DNA of 5,606 nt from positions 1 through 5,606 of the forward strand of contig DAOWKH010000030.1 in NCBI GenBank assembly GCA_030639955.1. The letters are read 5' to 3'. Origin of the DNA: Candidatus Omnitrophota bacterium. Lineage in GTDB: Bacteria > Omnitrophota > 4484-213. The notes below the pieces were generated by a model that ran no database searches, was not told the DNA's origin, and saw nothing but the letters and a program-made list of their open reading frames with translations. Numbering within the stretch: the stretch's first letter is position 1; each line of letters opens with the position of its first letter. The translations under genes were made by a program, and so were the position numbers. Below, in pieces: positions 1 through 5,606 of this stretch.

Positions 1-29
1 GAAGGCGAAAGCGCTTCAGCGAAGGCGGA
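1..29. repeat. Partial GC-rich palindromic repeat at window edge
   Basis: GAAGGCG occurs at 1-7 and again at 21-27. CTTC (14-17) can pair with GAAG (21-24), and AAGCGCTT (9-16) is self-complementary. The stretch ends in GGCGGA (24-29). The 11-mer CGAAGGCGGAT (20-30) also occurs inside the palindromic insert in glnA (1538-1548), so both probably belong to one repeat family. The left part lies outside the window, so the full unit cannot be defined. Read in the frame of the following gene, it would give a basic peptide (KAKALQRRRI) unlike a normal N-terminus, which suggests it is not coding. Confidence 0.45.
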
Positions 30-31
30 TA

Positions 32-748
32 GTGTCATTGAAGACGAATAGCATATCTTATGAGCAACAGATTAAAGCCCTCTCCAAGATAAGCAAAGCA
101 ATTGCCTCGGATTTATATTTAGAGGATATTCTGCGGCTTATTGTGGCGGTGACAGCTCAGGTTATGGGTTCTAATATCTGCTCTTTGCAGCTTTTAGATG
201 AGAAAAAAAAATTAGTAATTCGTGCCACTCAGAGCGTCAGCGAGGAATACAACAAAAAACCGCCTCTAAAAATTGGTGAAGGGATTGCCGGAAAGGTAGT
301 CAAAGAGAATAAACCAATAACAGTCAAGGATGTTACTCAAGAAAAGGAGTATAAATATCAGAACATTGCCAAGAAAGAAGGACTGTGTTCGCTTTTATGC
401 GTCCCTTTAAATGTAAAAGGAAAGGTTATTGGGGTGCTCAATTCTTATACCTCCCAGCTGCATAACTTCAGCGAGACAGAGATTCATATCTTAACCTCTA
501 TCGCTAATCAGGCCGCAGTAGCCATTGAGAATACAGAATTAATGGTAAAGACACGGGTTATTCAGGAGGAGTTAGAGACGCGCAAAAAGATTGAGCGAGC
601 AAAGGGGCTATTGATGAAAAATGAGAAGTTGAGCGAGGAAGAAGCATATTCAAGAATGCGAAAATACTCAATGGATAACCGCAAGAGTATGCGTGAGGTC
701 GCCGAGGCAATTATTTTGGCGAACGAGATGAGGAAAAAAGATTCTTGA
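32..748 (+). CDS. GAF-ANTAR domain RNA-binding antitermination regulator
   Basis: This is a 238-residue cytoplasmic regulator. A GAF sensor domain spans roughly residues 20-172, with typical segments LKIGEGIAGKVV, a VPL strand and GVLN, and ends in the helix TSIANQAAVAIEN. A short coiled linker (about 173-185) leads to an ANTAR domain (about 180-232) with the family pattern IERAKGLLM, SEEEAYSRMRKYSMDNRKSMREVAEAII. ANTAR domains (AmiR, NasR, EutV) bind paired hexaloop RNA hairpins and block intrinsic terminators, mostly in nitrogen-related genes. Here the usual receiver domain is replaced by GAF, whose ligand cannot be told. The GTG at 32 has no well-placed Shine-Dalgarno sequence; the alternative TTG at 38 lies 9 nt after AAGGCGG (22-28). 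The frame stays open to the window edge, so a longer N-terminus is possible, but the GAF fold looks complete from GTG. The gene directly precedes glnA, which suggests a nitrogen role. A likely target leader lies at 2208-2267. Confidence 0.85.
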   Translation: MSLKTNSISYEQQIKALSKISKAIASDLYLEDILRLIVAVTAQVMGSNICSLQLLDEKKKLVIRATQSVSEEYNKKPPLKIGEGIAGKVVKENKPITVKDVTQEKEYKYQNIAKKEGLCSLLCVPLNVKGKVIGVLNSYTSQLHNFSETEIHILTSIANQAAVAIENTELMVKTRVIQEELETRKKIERAKGLLMKNEKLSEEEAYSRMRKYSMDNRKSMREVAEAIILANEMRKKDS

Positions 749-751
749 AAT

Positions 752-780
752 TTGACATATTTGATAAAATGTAGTATGTT
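752..780 (+). promoter_or_regulatory. Candidate sigma70-type promoter for glnA
   Basis: A perfect -35 box TTGACA (752-757) is followed after 17 bp by TATGTT (775-780, 4 of 6 matches). It starts four bases after the stop of the GAF-ANTAR gene. This pair would start transcription near 787, giving a very short leader with the Shine-Dalgarno at its 5' end. An alternative is an extended -10, TG-A-TAAAAT (762-770), which would start near 777 but lacks a well-spaced -35. Either would let glnA be transcribed independently of the regulator gene. Confidence 0.45.
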
Positions 781-786
781 TGTATC

Positions 787-792
787 AGGAGG
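787..792 (+). promoter_or_regulatory. Ribosome binding site that fixes the glnA start
   Basis: AGGAGG at 787-792 lies five bases before the ATG at 798. The frame is open upstream to a TTG at 780, but that codon lies upstream of this site and would translate the Shine-Dalgarno itself (MYQEED). ATG 798 also gives the N-terminus usual for the family. Confidence 0.85.
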
Positions 793-797
793 AAGAT

Positions 798-2153
798 ATG
801 GATAAACAAAGAATAGATGTTTTAAAGATTATCAAAGAAAAAAACATCAAAACAATCCAACTCTGGTTTACGGACATCTTGGGGATGCTCAAGTGTATTT
901 CTATTACTCCCGAGGAATTAAAAGCGAGCATTGAACATGGCAAGGGATTTGATGGTTCTTCAATAACCGGCTTTGCCGAGGCAGAGGAAAGCGATATTAT
1001 TGCCAAACCCGATACATCTACTTTTCAGCTCCTTGCTTGGGAGCAGGGAAATGGACCTGTAGCAAGAATGTTCTGCGATATCTTAAATCCTGATGGAACT
1101 GCTTATCCGGGCGACCCCCGTTGTGTTCTCAAACGCAATCTAAAGCGGGCAAAAGAGAAAGGATTTGTCTACTGTATAGGACCGGAGATAGAATACTTCT
1201 ATTTCAAGAATGCCCAAACCCCTGAAGTCCTTGACGAAGGAACATACTTTGACCTTATCCCCAATGACTTAGCCAATAGTCTGCGCAATAAAACAGTACG
1301 GGCATTAGAGGAAATGGGCATCGCAATAGAAGCGAGCCACCATGAGGTTGCCCCCAGTCAACATGAGATAGATCCAAGTTATAGTGATGCTTTAACAATG
1401 GCCGATAATATAATTACTATTCGTTATTGCATCAAAGAAATCGCCCAGGCAAATGGGGTCTATGCCAGTTTTATGCCCAAGCCGCTATTTGGCAGAAATG
1501 GCAGTGGTATGCATGTTCATCAGTCACTGTTTTCCGCCGAAGGCGGATCCGCCTCTGGCGGAAAAGGAGAAAAAAACGCCTTTTTTGACCCTGAAGATAA
1601 ATTTTATCTTTCCGAGCTCGCCAAGTATTTTATTGCCGGGCAGTTAACGCATATCCGTGAGTTTTGCTCTATTATTGCCCAATGGGTCAATTCTTATAAG
1701 CGGCTTGTGCCCGGCTATGAGGCACCGGTCTACATATCCTGGGGGCAGAAAAACCGAACAGCTTTGATTCGGATACCGAGCTATCGTTTAGGAAATGAGA
1801 AGGCAACAAGAGCAGAATTGCGTTGTCCCGACCCGGCTTGTAATCCTTATTTAGCATTTTCGGCAATGTTAGCCGCCGGGTTGGAAGGGATTGATAAAGA
1901 ATATAAACTGCCTCCGCCAGTTGAACCAAACATCTACAAGATGCAAATGGAGGAAAGAAAAAACAGGGATTTACATTCCTTACCTGTAAATTTATTTGAG
2001 GCCATCGGCGAAACCGAAAAAAGCAGATTAGTCAAGGACGCATTAGGAGAGCATATCTTCTCCCGTTTTATCCTTAATAAAAAGATGGAGTGGGATGAAT
2101 ATAGGATGCAAATTAGTTCTTATGAATTGAAGAGATACCTTCCCACTCTTTAA
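798..2153 (+). CDS. glnA: Glutamine synthetase, type I (alpha-like)
   Basis: This 451-residue enzyme makes glutamine from glutamate, ammonia and ATP, and is normally a cytoplasmic dodecamer. The N-terminal beta-grasp domain includes FDGSSITGF (51-59). Catalytic-domain motifs include the metal ligands in GPEIEYF (E130, E132), ASHHEVAPSQHEID (179-192), the ATP/metal motif NGSGMHVHQSLF (234-245), NSYKRLVPGYEAP (298-310, flap Glu308) and NRTALIRIP. Length and the lack of a GSI-beta insertion point to the alpha type. The Tyr adenylylation motif is missing (the region reads RKNRDLHSLP). The residue matching Bacillus subtilis Arg62, needed for feedback inhibition, is Glu61. Residues 246-255 (SAEGGSASGG) are encoded exactly by a 30-bp palindromic repeat between LF and KGEKNAFFD; relatives lack it. 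The usual NPTVNSYKRL reads AQWVNSYKRL, a variant also seen in some actinobacterial-like homologues. The gene probably has its own promoter (752-780) and is followed by a second promoter and a terminator. Confidence 0.97.
   Translation: MDKQRIDVLKIIKEKNIKTIQLWFTDILGMLKCISITPEELKASIEHGKGFDGSSITGFAEAEESDIIAKPDTSTFQLLAWEQGNGPVARMFCDILNPDGTAYPGDPRCVLKRNLKRAKEKGFVYCIGPEIEYFYFKNAQTPEVLDEGTYFDLIPNDLANSLRNKTVRALEEMGIAIEASHHEVAPSQHEIDPSYSDALTMADNIITIRYCIKEIAQANGVYASFMPKPLFGRNGSGMHVHQSLFSAEGGSASGGKGEKNAFFDPEDKFYLSELAKYFIAGQLTHIREFCSIIAQWVNSYKRLVPGYEAPVYISWGQKNRTALIRIPSYRLGNEKATRAELRCPDPACNPYLAFSAMLAAGLEGIDKEYKLPPPVEPNIYKMQMEERKNRDLHSLPVNLFEAIGETEKSRLVKDALGEHIFSRFILNKKMEWDEYRMQISSYELKRYLPTL
1533..1562. 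repeat. 30-bp double palindrome inserted in frame in glnA
   Basis: Two 15-bp hairpin units stand head to tail: TCCGCC-GAA-GGCGGA (1533-1547) and TCCGCC-TCT-GGCGGA (1548-1562). The junction GGCGGATCCGCC (1542-1553) is itself a perfect palindrome, and the outer arms can also pair with each other. The unit begins on codon 246, fills exactly ten codons and keeps the frame. Removing it leaves LF-KGEK-NAFFD, the same spacing as ordinary glutamine synthetases (LF-KNGV-NAFFD in B. subtilis, from memory). This points to an insertion of a dispersed palindromic element into a loop. Confidence 0.8.
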
Positions 2154-2160
2154 AAAAAAC

Positions 2161-2189
2161 TTGACAAGATTTTTAGATTGTGATAAAGT
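2161..2189 (+). promoter_or_regulatory. Strong promoter candidate for the glutamate synthase-like gene
   Basis: A perfect -35 TTGACA (2161-2166), a 17-bp spacer and -10 TAAAGT (2184-2189, 4 of 6) are preceded by the extended -10 dinucleotide TG at 2181-2182. It starts seven bases after the glnA stop codon. Transcription would begin near 2196 and give a leader of about 92 nt that contains two hairpins and a terminator before the start codon at 2288. Confidence 0.65.
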
Positions 2190-2207
2190 AAATCCAGAAT
2201 TAAAAAT

Positions 2208-2243
2208 AGCACGAAGGTGTGCTTTACAAATGACAAAGATGTC
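2208..2243 (+). promoter_or_regulatory. Candidate dual-hexaloop ANTAR target RNA in leader
   Basis: Hairpin P1 pairs AGCAC (2208-2212) with GTGCT (2219-2223) around the six-base loop GAAGGT. Hairpin P2 pairs GAC (2232-2234) with GTC (2241-2243) around the six-base loop AAAGAT. Eight bases separate them. ANTAR targets are known as paired hexaloop hairpins with conserved A1 and G4. P2 has both; P1 has G4 but G at position 1. P2 shares bases 2235-2243 with the 5' arm of the following terminator, so P2 and the terminator cannot form together, as expected for antitermination. The P2 stem is only three pairs and would need protein to hold it. A GAF-ANTAR protein is encoded at 32-748. Confidence 0.5.
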
Positions 2244-2267
2244 CAGAAAGAGAAGGGCATCTTTTTT
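2235..2267 (+). terminator. Intrinsic terminator in the leader, probable attenuator
   Basis: AAAGATGTCC (2235-2244) pairs with GGGCATCTTT (2255-2264), ten pairs including one G-T, around a 10-nt loop. A run of six T (2262-2267) overlaps the end of the stem. It lies downstream of the promoter at 2161-2189 and 20 bases upstream of the start codon at 2288, before the ribosome binding site GGAGGG (2274-2279). It can end glnA transcripts and also attenuate transcripts from the local promoter. Confidence 0.8.
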
Positions 2268-2287
2268 GTTATTGGAGGGAAAATAAA

Positions 2288-3874
2288 ATGAATCTACAAA
2301 GACCAAATGCCGATGAGGCGACCCAGACATTTAATCGTTCAAGAAGCGTAGTTCCCGGTTCAGGACTTTGTTCAAGATGTGTGGATGGTTGTCGAGGAAA
2401 TTGTGAGGTATTTAAGGCATCGTTTAGAAGTCGGGAGGTTATTTATCCCGGCCCCTTTGGCGAGATAACCGCCGGAGCAGATAAGGATTATCCGGTTGAC
2501 TACTCGCATCTAAATATTCAGGGATATGCCCAGGGAGCAAAAGGGCTTCCCGAGGGAGTAGAGCCATCTCCGGATACAACAAAGTTTCCCGATGTTGATA
2601 CCGAAACCGAATACGGTTGGGATAAGAAAATTAAGATGAGAGTGCCGATGTTTACCGGCGCCCTCGGTTCAACCGAGATTGCCCGCAGGAATTGGGAGCA
2701 CTTTGCCATCGGAGCGGCTATTTCCGGGGTTACCCTTGTTTGCGGGGAGAATGTCTGCGGTATAGACCCTAAGCTGAAATTGAACAAAGAGGGTAAAGTT
2801 GAACAAGCGCCGGATATGGACAGGCGTATTGAAGTATATAAAAGATATCACCAGGACTACGGTGAAATTCTGGTCCAGCTTAATGTGGAAGATACCCGCC
2901 TTGGCGTTGCCGAATATATGCGGCGGAAACACAACTTGGAAACAATCGAACTAAAATGGGGTCAGGGAGCAAAGTGTATCGGCGGAGAGATCAAGGTTAA
3001 GAGCTTAGAAAGGGCACTTGAACTGCAAAAGCGTGGCTACATTGTAACCCCTGATCCTGCAGTTCATGCTAATCAAGAGGCATTTAAAGACGGAGCAATT
3101 AAAGAGTTTGAGAGACACTCTCGTTTAGGATTTGTTTCTGAAGATACCTTTTTAGCCGAAGTAAAACGCTTAAGAGATTTAGGCTTTAAACGGATAACCT
3201 TAAAGACCGGGGCTTATTCAATGAAAGAATTAGCAATGGCAATCAAGTTCTCCTCGATGGCGAAAATAGACCTTTTGACTATTGATGGCGCTCCCGGCGG
3301 CACCGGTATGAGCCCCTGGCGGATGATGGAAGAATGGGGAATTCCTACCTTTTATCTTCAATCTCTAACTTATGAATTCTGCGAAAAGTTGGCTAAAAAG
3401 GGAATGCGAGTTCCCGATATTGCTATTGCCGGCGGCTTTTCCAGCGAGGACCATATTTTTAAGGTTTTGGCAATGGGCGCTCCCTATGTAAAAGCGGTTT
3501 GTATGGGCCGAACTTTAATGATCCCGGGGATGGTCGGCAAGAATATCGCCAACTGGCTCAAGGAAAATAAACTACCCAAAACCGTTTCTGCTTATGGTAA
3601 TACTCCTAAAGAGATTTTTGTCTGTTATGAAGAATTGGTCGATAAGTATGGCAAGGAGATAGAGAACATTCCATTAGGGGCTATTGGTATTTATAGCTTT
3701 GCCCAAAAAATTAGAGTTGGCTTGCAGCAGCTTATGGCTGGCAGTAGAAACTTCCGACTAAATACGATTTCGCGCAACGACCTTATGGCTTTGACCGAGG
3801 AAGCGGCAAAGATTTCGGGCATTCCATATATAATGGAGGCCTATCGGGAAGAAGCAGAGGCAATTTTAGAATGA
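2288..3874 (+). CDS. FMN-binding glutamate synthase family protein (stand-alone GltB FMN domain)
   Basis: This 528-residue protein matches the FMN/glutamate-forming (beta/alpha)8 domain of glutamate synthase, which reduces 2-iminoglutarate to glutamate. Visible motifs are GALGSTEIARRNWEHFAIGAA (124-144), CGENVCG (152-158), KWGQGAKCIGGEI (223-235, matching QGAKPGEGG), IDGAPGGTGMSPW (332-344) and the flavin phosphate region IAGGFSSEDHIFKVLAMGA (380-398). The N-terminus carries a C-x2-C-x3-C-x3-C cluster (Cys28, 31, 35, 39), likely for an Fe-S centre. The C-x5-C-x4-C 3Fe-4S motif that follows the FMN region in GltB is absent; the sequence there reads VCMGRTLMIPGM. No glutaminase domain or GltD partner is present in the window, so the ammonia and electron donors are unknown. 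The start is supported by GGAGGG (2274-2279), eight bases upstream. Its position after glnA favours glutamate synthesis, but related proteins use other substrates (for example N-methylglutamate synthase subunits). The stop overlaps the nadE start (ATGA). Confidence 0.88.
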   Translation: MNLQRPNADEATQTFNRSRSVVPGSGLCSRCVDGCRGNCEVFKASFRSREVIYPGPFGEITAGADKDYPVDYSHLNIQGYAQGAKGLPEGVEPSPDTTKFPDVDTETEYGWDKKIKMRVPMFTGALGSTEIARRNWEHFAIGAAISGVTLVCGENVCGIDPKLKLNKEGKVEQAPDMDRRIEVYKRYHQDYGEILVQLNVEDTRLGVAEYMRRKHNLETIELKWGQGAKCIGGEIKVKSLERALELQKRGYIVTPDPAVHANQEAFKDGAIKEFERHSRLGFVSEDTFLAEVKRLRDLGFKRITLKTGAYSMKELAMAIKFSSMAKIDLLTIDGAPGGTGMSPWRMMEEWGIPTFYLQSLTYEFCEKLAKKGMRVPDIAIAGGFSSEDHIFKVLAMGAPYVKAVCMGRTLMIPGMVGKNIANWLKENKLPKTVSAYGNTPKEIFVCYEELVDKYGKEIENIPLGAIGIYSFAQKIRVGLQQLMAGSRNFRLNTISRNDLMALTEEAAKISGIPYIMEAYREEAEAILE

Positions 3875-4596
3875 AATCAACGATAGAAAGGATAGTTGTC
3901 TGGCTGAAAGAGCAAGCGCAGAAGGCGGAGAAAAAAGGTTTGGTTTTGGGTCTGAGCGGGGGAGTGGATTCTGCTTGTGTAGCCGCTCTGGCAAAGAGGG
4001 CTTTCCCGGATAACTCTCTGGGGTTGATAATGCCCTGCGAAGAATCCTCTGCTGATGTAGAAATGGCTATTAAGCTGGCTGACAAATTAAATCTGCCCAC
4101 TAAGAAAGTAGTCCTGGATAGGCCCTATAAATCATTGCTGGAAATCTTACCCTCAACAGAGAATAAAATAAGCAAGGCAAATCTAAAACCAAGATTAAGG
4201 ATGCTCACCCTGTATTATTTTGCCAACAGCTATGAATATTTAGTTGTCGGAACAAGCAATAAAACCGAAATAACAATAGGATATTGCACTAAATATGGTG
4301 ATAGTGGAGCCGACTTATTGCCCTTGGGAGAGTTTTATAAAACAGAGCTAAAGGAATTAGCCGAGAAGTTAGGAGTTCCTAATGAGATAATTTTGAGAAA
4401 GCCCAGTGCCGGTCTTTGGGCCGGGCAGTTTGATGAAGATGAGATAGGCATTTCTTACCCTGAGCTTGATAAGATAATAAAAGCAATTGAAGATGTTAAT
4501 ACCAGCGGCATTGATAAACCAAAATTAGATAAAGTAATGAAGATGATAGAGAATTCCGGCCATAAACGCCAGTTAATCCCTGCATTTCAGCGTTAA
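3871..4596 (+). CDS. nadE: NH3-dependent NAD+ synthetase
   Basis: This 241-residue cytoplasmic enzyme converts deamido-NAD+, ATP and ammonia to NAD+, the last step of NAD synthesis. The N-type ATP pyrophosphatase P-loop is LSGGVDSA (28-35). Further family motifs are KPRLRM (106-111), VVGTSNKTE (125-133), TKYGDSGADLLPL (140-152) and KPSAGLW followed by DEDEIGISY (177-195). The length is that of the short form: the nitrilase-like glutaminase domain of glutamine-dependent enzymes is missing, so it should use free ammonia. The GTSNKTE segment resembles archaeal and deep-branching bacterial forms more than the B. subtilis one. The ATG overlaps the preceding stop as ATGA, with AGAGG (3856-3860) ten bases upstream, so the two genes are almost certainly cotranscribed and probably translationally coupled. 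A strong hairpin starts at its stop codon. Confidence 0.95.
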   Translation: MKSTIERIVVWLKEQAQKAEKKGLVLGLSGGVDSACVAALAKRAFPDNSLGLIMPCEESSADVEMAIKLADKLNLPTKKVVLDRPYKSLLEILPSTENKISKANLKPRLRMLTLYYFANSYEYLVVGTSNKTEITIGYCTKYGDSGADLLPLGEFYKTELKELAEKLGVPNEIILRKPSAGLWAGQFDEDEIGISYPELDKIIKAIEDVNTSGIDKPKLDKVMKMIENSGHKRQLIPAFQR

Positions 4597-4628
4597 GATA
4601 TTGCTGAATTTTTCAGCAATATCTTTAA
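4593..4628. other. Perfect hairpin joining nadE stop to carB start
   Basis: Bases 4595-4608 pair perfectly with 4612-4625 (14 bp, loop TTT). TT (4593-4594) can add two more pairs with AA (4627-4628) if T4626 bulges out. The left arm contains the last two bases of the nadE stop codon, and the structure ends three bases before the carB ATG. No T-run follows on either strand, so it is not a classical terminator. It occupies the place where a carB Shine-Dalgarno would lie. It could tune or couple translation, protect or process mRNA, or be a small inverted repeat. Confidence 0.7.
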
Positions 4629-4631
4629 GTT

Positions 4632-5606
4632 ATGCCTAAACGCACTGATATCCATAAAATTCTGATTATCGGTTCGGGTCCGATAATTATTGGCCAGGCC
4701 TGCGAGTTTGACTACTCGGGCACCCAGGCCTGTAAAGCATTAAAGGAAGAGGGGTATGAGGTCGTGCTGGTTAATTCTAATCCGGCTACGATAATGACTG
4801 ACCCCTCAATGGCTGATAAAACATATATTGAACCGCTCACTACAGAGAGTTTAGAGAAAATTATTGAAAAAGAAAAACCTGATGCCCTGCTTCCTAACTT
4901 AGGAGGCCAAACCGGGCTTAATCTCGCCTCGGCGCTCCATAAATCAGGGGTATTAGACAAATATGGGGTTGAGGTTATTGGAGTTAAGATTGATGCTATT
5001 GAACGTGGTGAAGACCGCATTGCCTTCAAAGAGACGATGAAGAAGTTGGGCATAGCCATTCCTGAATCCGAGCCCTGCTATTCTGTTGAGCAAGCCGAGA
5101 AAATAGCCGAAAAGCTCGGCTATCCGGTGGTGTTGCGGCCTGCTTATACCTTGGGCGGGACAGGCGGAGGGATTGCCTATAATGTAGAGGAGTTGAGGAC
5201 TATTGTCGCTCGCGGACTTGCCGCCAGTTTAGTGCATCAGGTCTTAGTTGAAGAATCGGTTTTAGGATGGGAAGAATTGGAGCTTGAGGTTGTCCGCGAC
5301 CAGAAGGAGCAAAAAATCACCGTTTGTTTTATTGAGAATATTGATGCAATGGGCGTGCACACCGGAGATAGCTTCTGTTCTGCGCCGATGCTTACTGTTC
5401 CTGAGCCATTACAAAAGCGGATGCAGAAACTTTCCTACAAAATAGTGGATGCAATTGGTGTTCTCGGAGGGACAAATATTCAGTTTGCTCATAATTTAAA
5501 AGATGACCGATTAGTAGTAATAGAAATAAATCCCCGAACTTCTCGCTCTTCTGCACTTGCTTCTAAGGCAACCGGTTTTCCCATTGCCCGCATTTCTACA
5601 AAACTC
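4632..5606 (+). CDS. carB: Carbamoyl-phosphate synthase large subunit, N-terminal part
   Basis: The first 325 residues of a protein usually about 1,070 long are present; the gene continues past the right edge. CarB makes carbamoyl phosphate from bicarbonate, ammonia and two ATP for pyrimidine and arginine synthesis, with ammonia normally supplied by the CarA glutaminase. The N-terminus MPKRTDIHKILIIGSGPIII and GQACEFDYSG fit the family exactly and fix the start. The part seen is the pre-ATP-grasp domain plus most of the first ATP-grasp domain, which forms carboxyphosphate. ATP and metal residues are in place: Arg129, Arg169 with GGTGGG (175-180), Glu215, Gln284, and Glu298, Asn300 and Arg302 in IEINPRTSRSSALASKATGFP. 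HTGDSFCSAPMLTVP (243-257) differs from the common HTGDSITVAP form. No carA is in the window. No Shine-Dalgarno is visible before the ATG; a hairpin fills that space, so expression may depend on coupling to nadE. Confidence 0.97.
   Translation, partial: MPKRTDIHKILIIGSGPIIIGQACEFDYSGTQACKALKEEGYEVVLVNSNPATIMTDPSMADKTYIEPLTTESLEKIIEKEKPDALLPNLGGQTGLNLASALHKSGVLDKYGVEVIGVKIDAIERGEDRIAFKETMKKLGIAIPESEPCYSVEQAEKIAEKLGYPVVLRPAYTLGGTGGGIAYNVEELRTIVARGLAASLVHQVLVEESVLGWEELELEVVRDQKEQKITVCFIENIDAMGVHTGDSFCSAPMLTVPEPLQKRMQKLSYKIVDAIGVLGGTNIQFAHNLKDDRLVVIEINPRTSRSSALASKATGFPIARISTKL

Noticed and set aside
780..797. TTG start for glnA six codons upstream of ATG 798
   Set aside because: It lies upstream of AGGAGG (787-792) and would translate the ribosome binding site. 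ATG 798 has ideal spacing and the usual N-terminus.
1562..1586. A-run and T-run after the glnA insert as a premature terminator or frameshift site
   Set aside because: The T-run lies about 18 bases beyond the GC-rich stem, and the protein continues in frame with conserved residues (NAFFDPEDK).
2154..2287. Glutamine riboswitch (glnA RNA) in the leader
   Set aside because: I do not see the three-stem junction of that class. Two simple hexaloop hairpins plus a terminator fit an ANTAR target better.
2043..2330. Reverse-strand reading frame across the glnA-synthase gap
   Set aside because: It overlaps the conserved glnA C-terminus, the leader elements and the synthase start, and shows no recognisable protein features. 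Other reverse-strand frames are likewise shadows of the forward genes.
3921..3930. GAAGGCGGAG in nadE as another repeat copy
   Set aside because: It lacks the paired TCCGCC arm and encodes an ordinary helix segment (QKAEKKG) without extra length.
4595..4625. Intrinsic terminator between nadE and carB
   Set aside because: The stem is AT-rich and no T-run follows on either strand; the bases after it are TAAGTT, then ATG.

Overview
The window is a compact, same-strand nitrogen-assimilation locus from a bacterium of moderate to low GC content. In order, it carries a GAF-ANTAR RNA-binding regulator, a class I glutamine synthetase (glnA), a stand-alone FMN-domain glutamate synthase-like protein, an ammonia-type NAD+ synthetase (nadE), and the first 325 codons of the carbamoyl-phosphate synthase large subunit (carB), which runs off the right edge. 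The host cannot be named from the sequence. The short GC-rich TCCGCC/GGCGGA palindromes, one of them inside a gene, recall repeat families common in uncultivated candidate phyla (Omnitrophota and CPR-like metagenome bins). That assignment is a low-confidence impression.

Layout: bases 1-29 look like the end of a GC-rich repeat. The GAF-ANTAR gene (32-748) is followed after 49 bp by glnA (798-2153), with a promoter candidate in the gap. A 134-bp gap after glnA (2154-2287) holds a strong promoter candidate, two short hairpins with six-base loops, and an intrinsic terminator that overlaps the second hairpin. The FMN-domain synthase gene follows (2288-3874) and overlaps nadE (3871-4596) by four bases. 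A perfect 14-bp hairpin fills the 35-bp gap between nadE and carB (4632 onward).

How it may work together: GlnA makes glutamine from glutamate and ammonia. The FMN protein is related to the glutamate-forming domain of glutamate synthase. NadE and CarB use ammonia, or glutamine-derived ammonia, to make NAD+ and carbamoyl phosphate. ANTAR proteins prevent transcription termination by binding paired hexaloop hairpins. The leader before the FMN synthase gene has that architecture, and an ANTAR protein is encoded two genes upstream. The most interesting reading is therefore a local regulator and RNA-target pair that controls the glutamate synthase-nadE unit by antitermination. This is an inference from the sequence.

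The second notable feature is a 30-bp double palindrome inserted exactly in frame in glnA. It adds ten residues (SAEGGSASGG) to a surface loop without breaking the gene.
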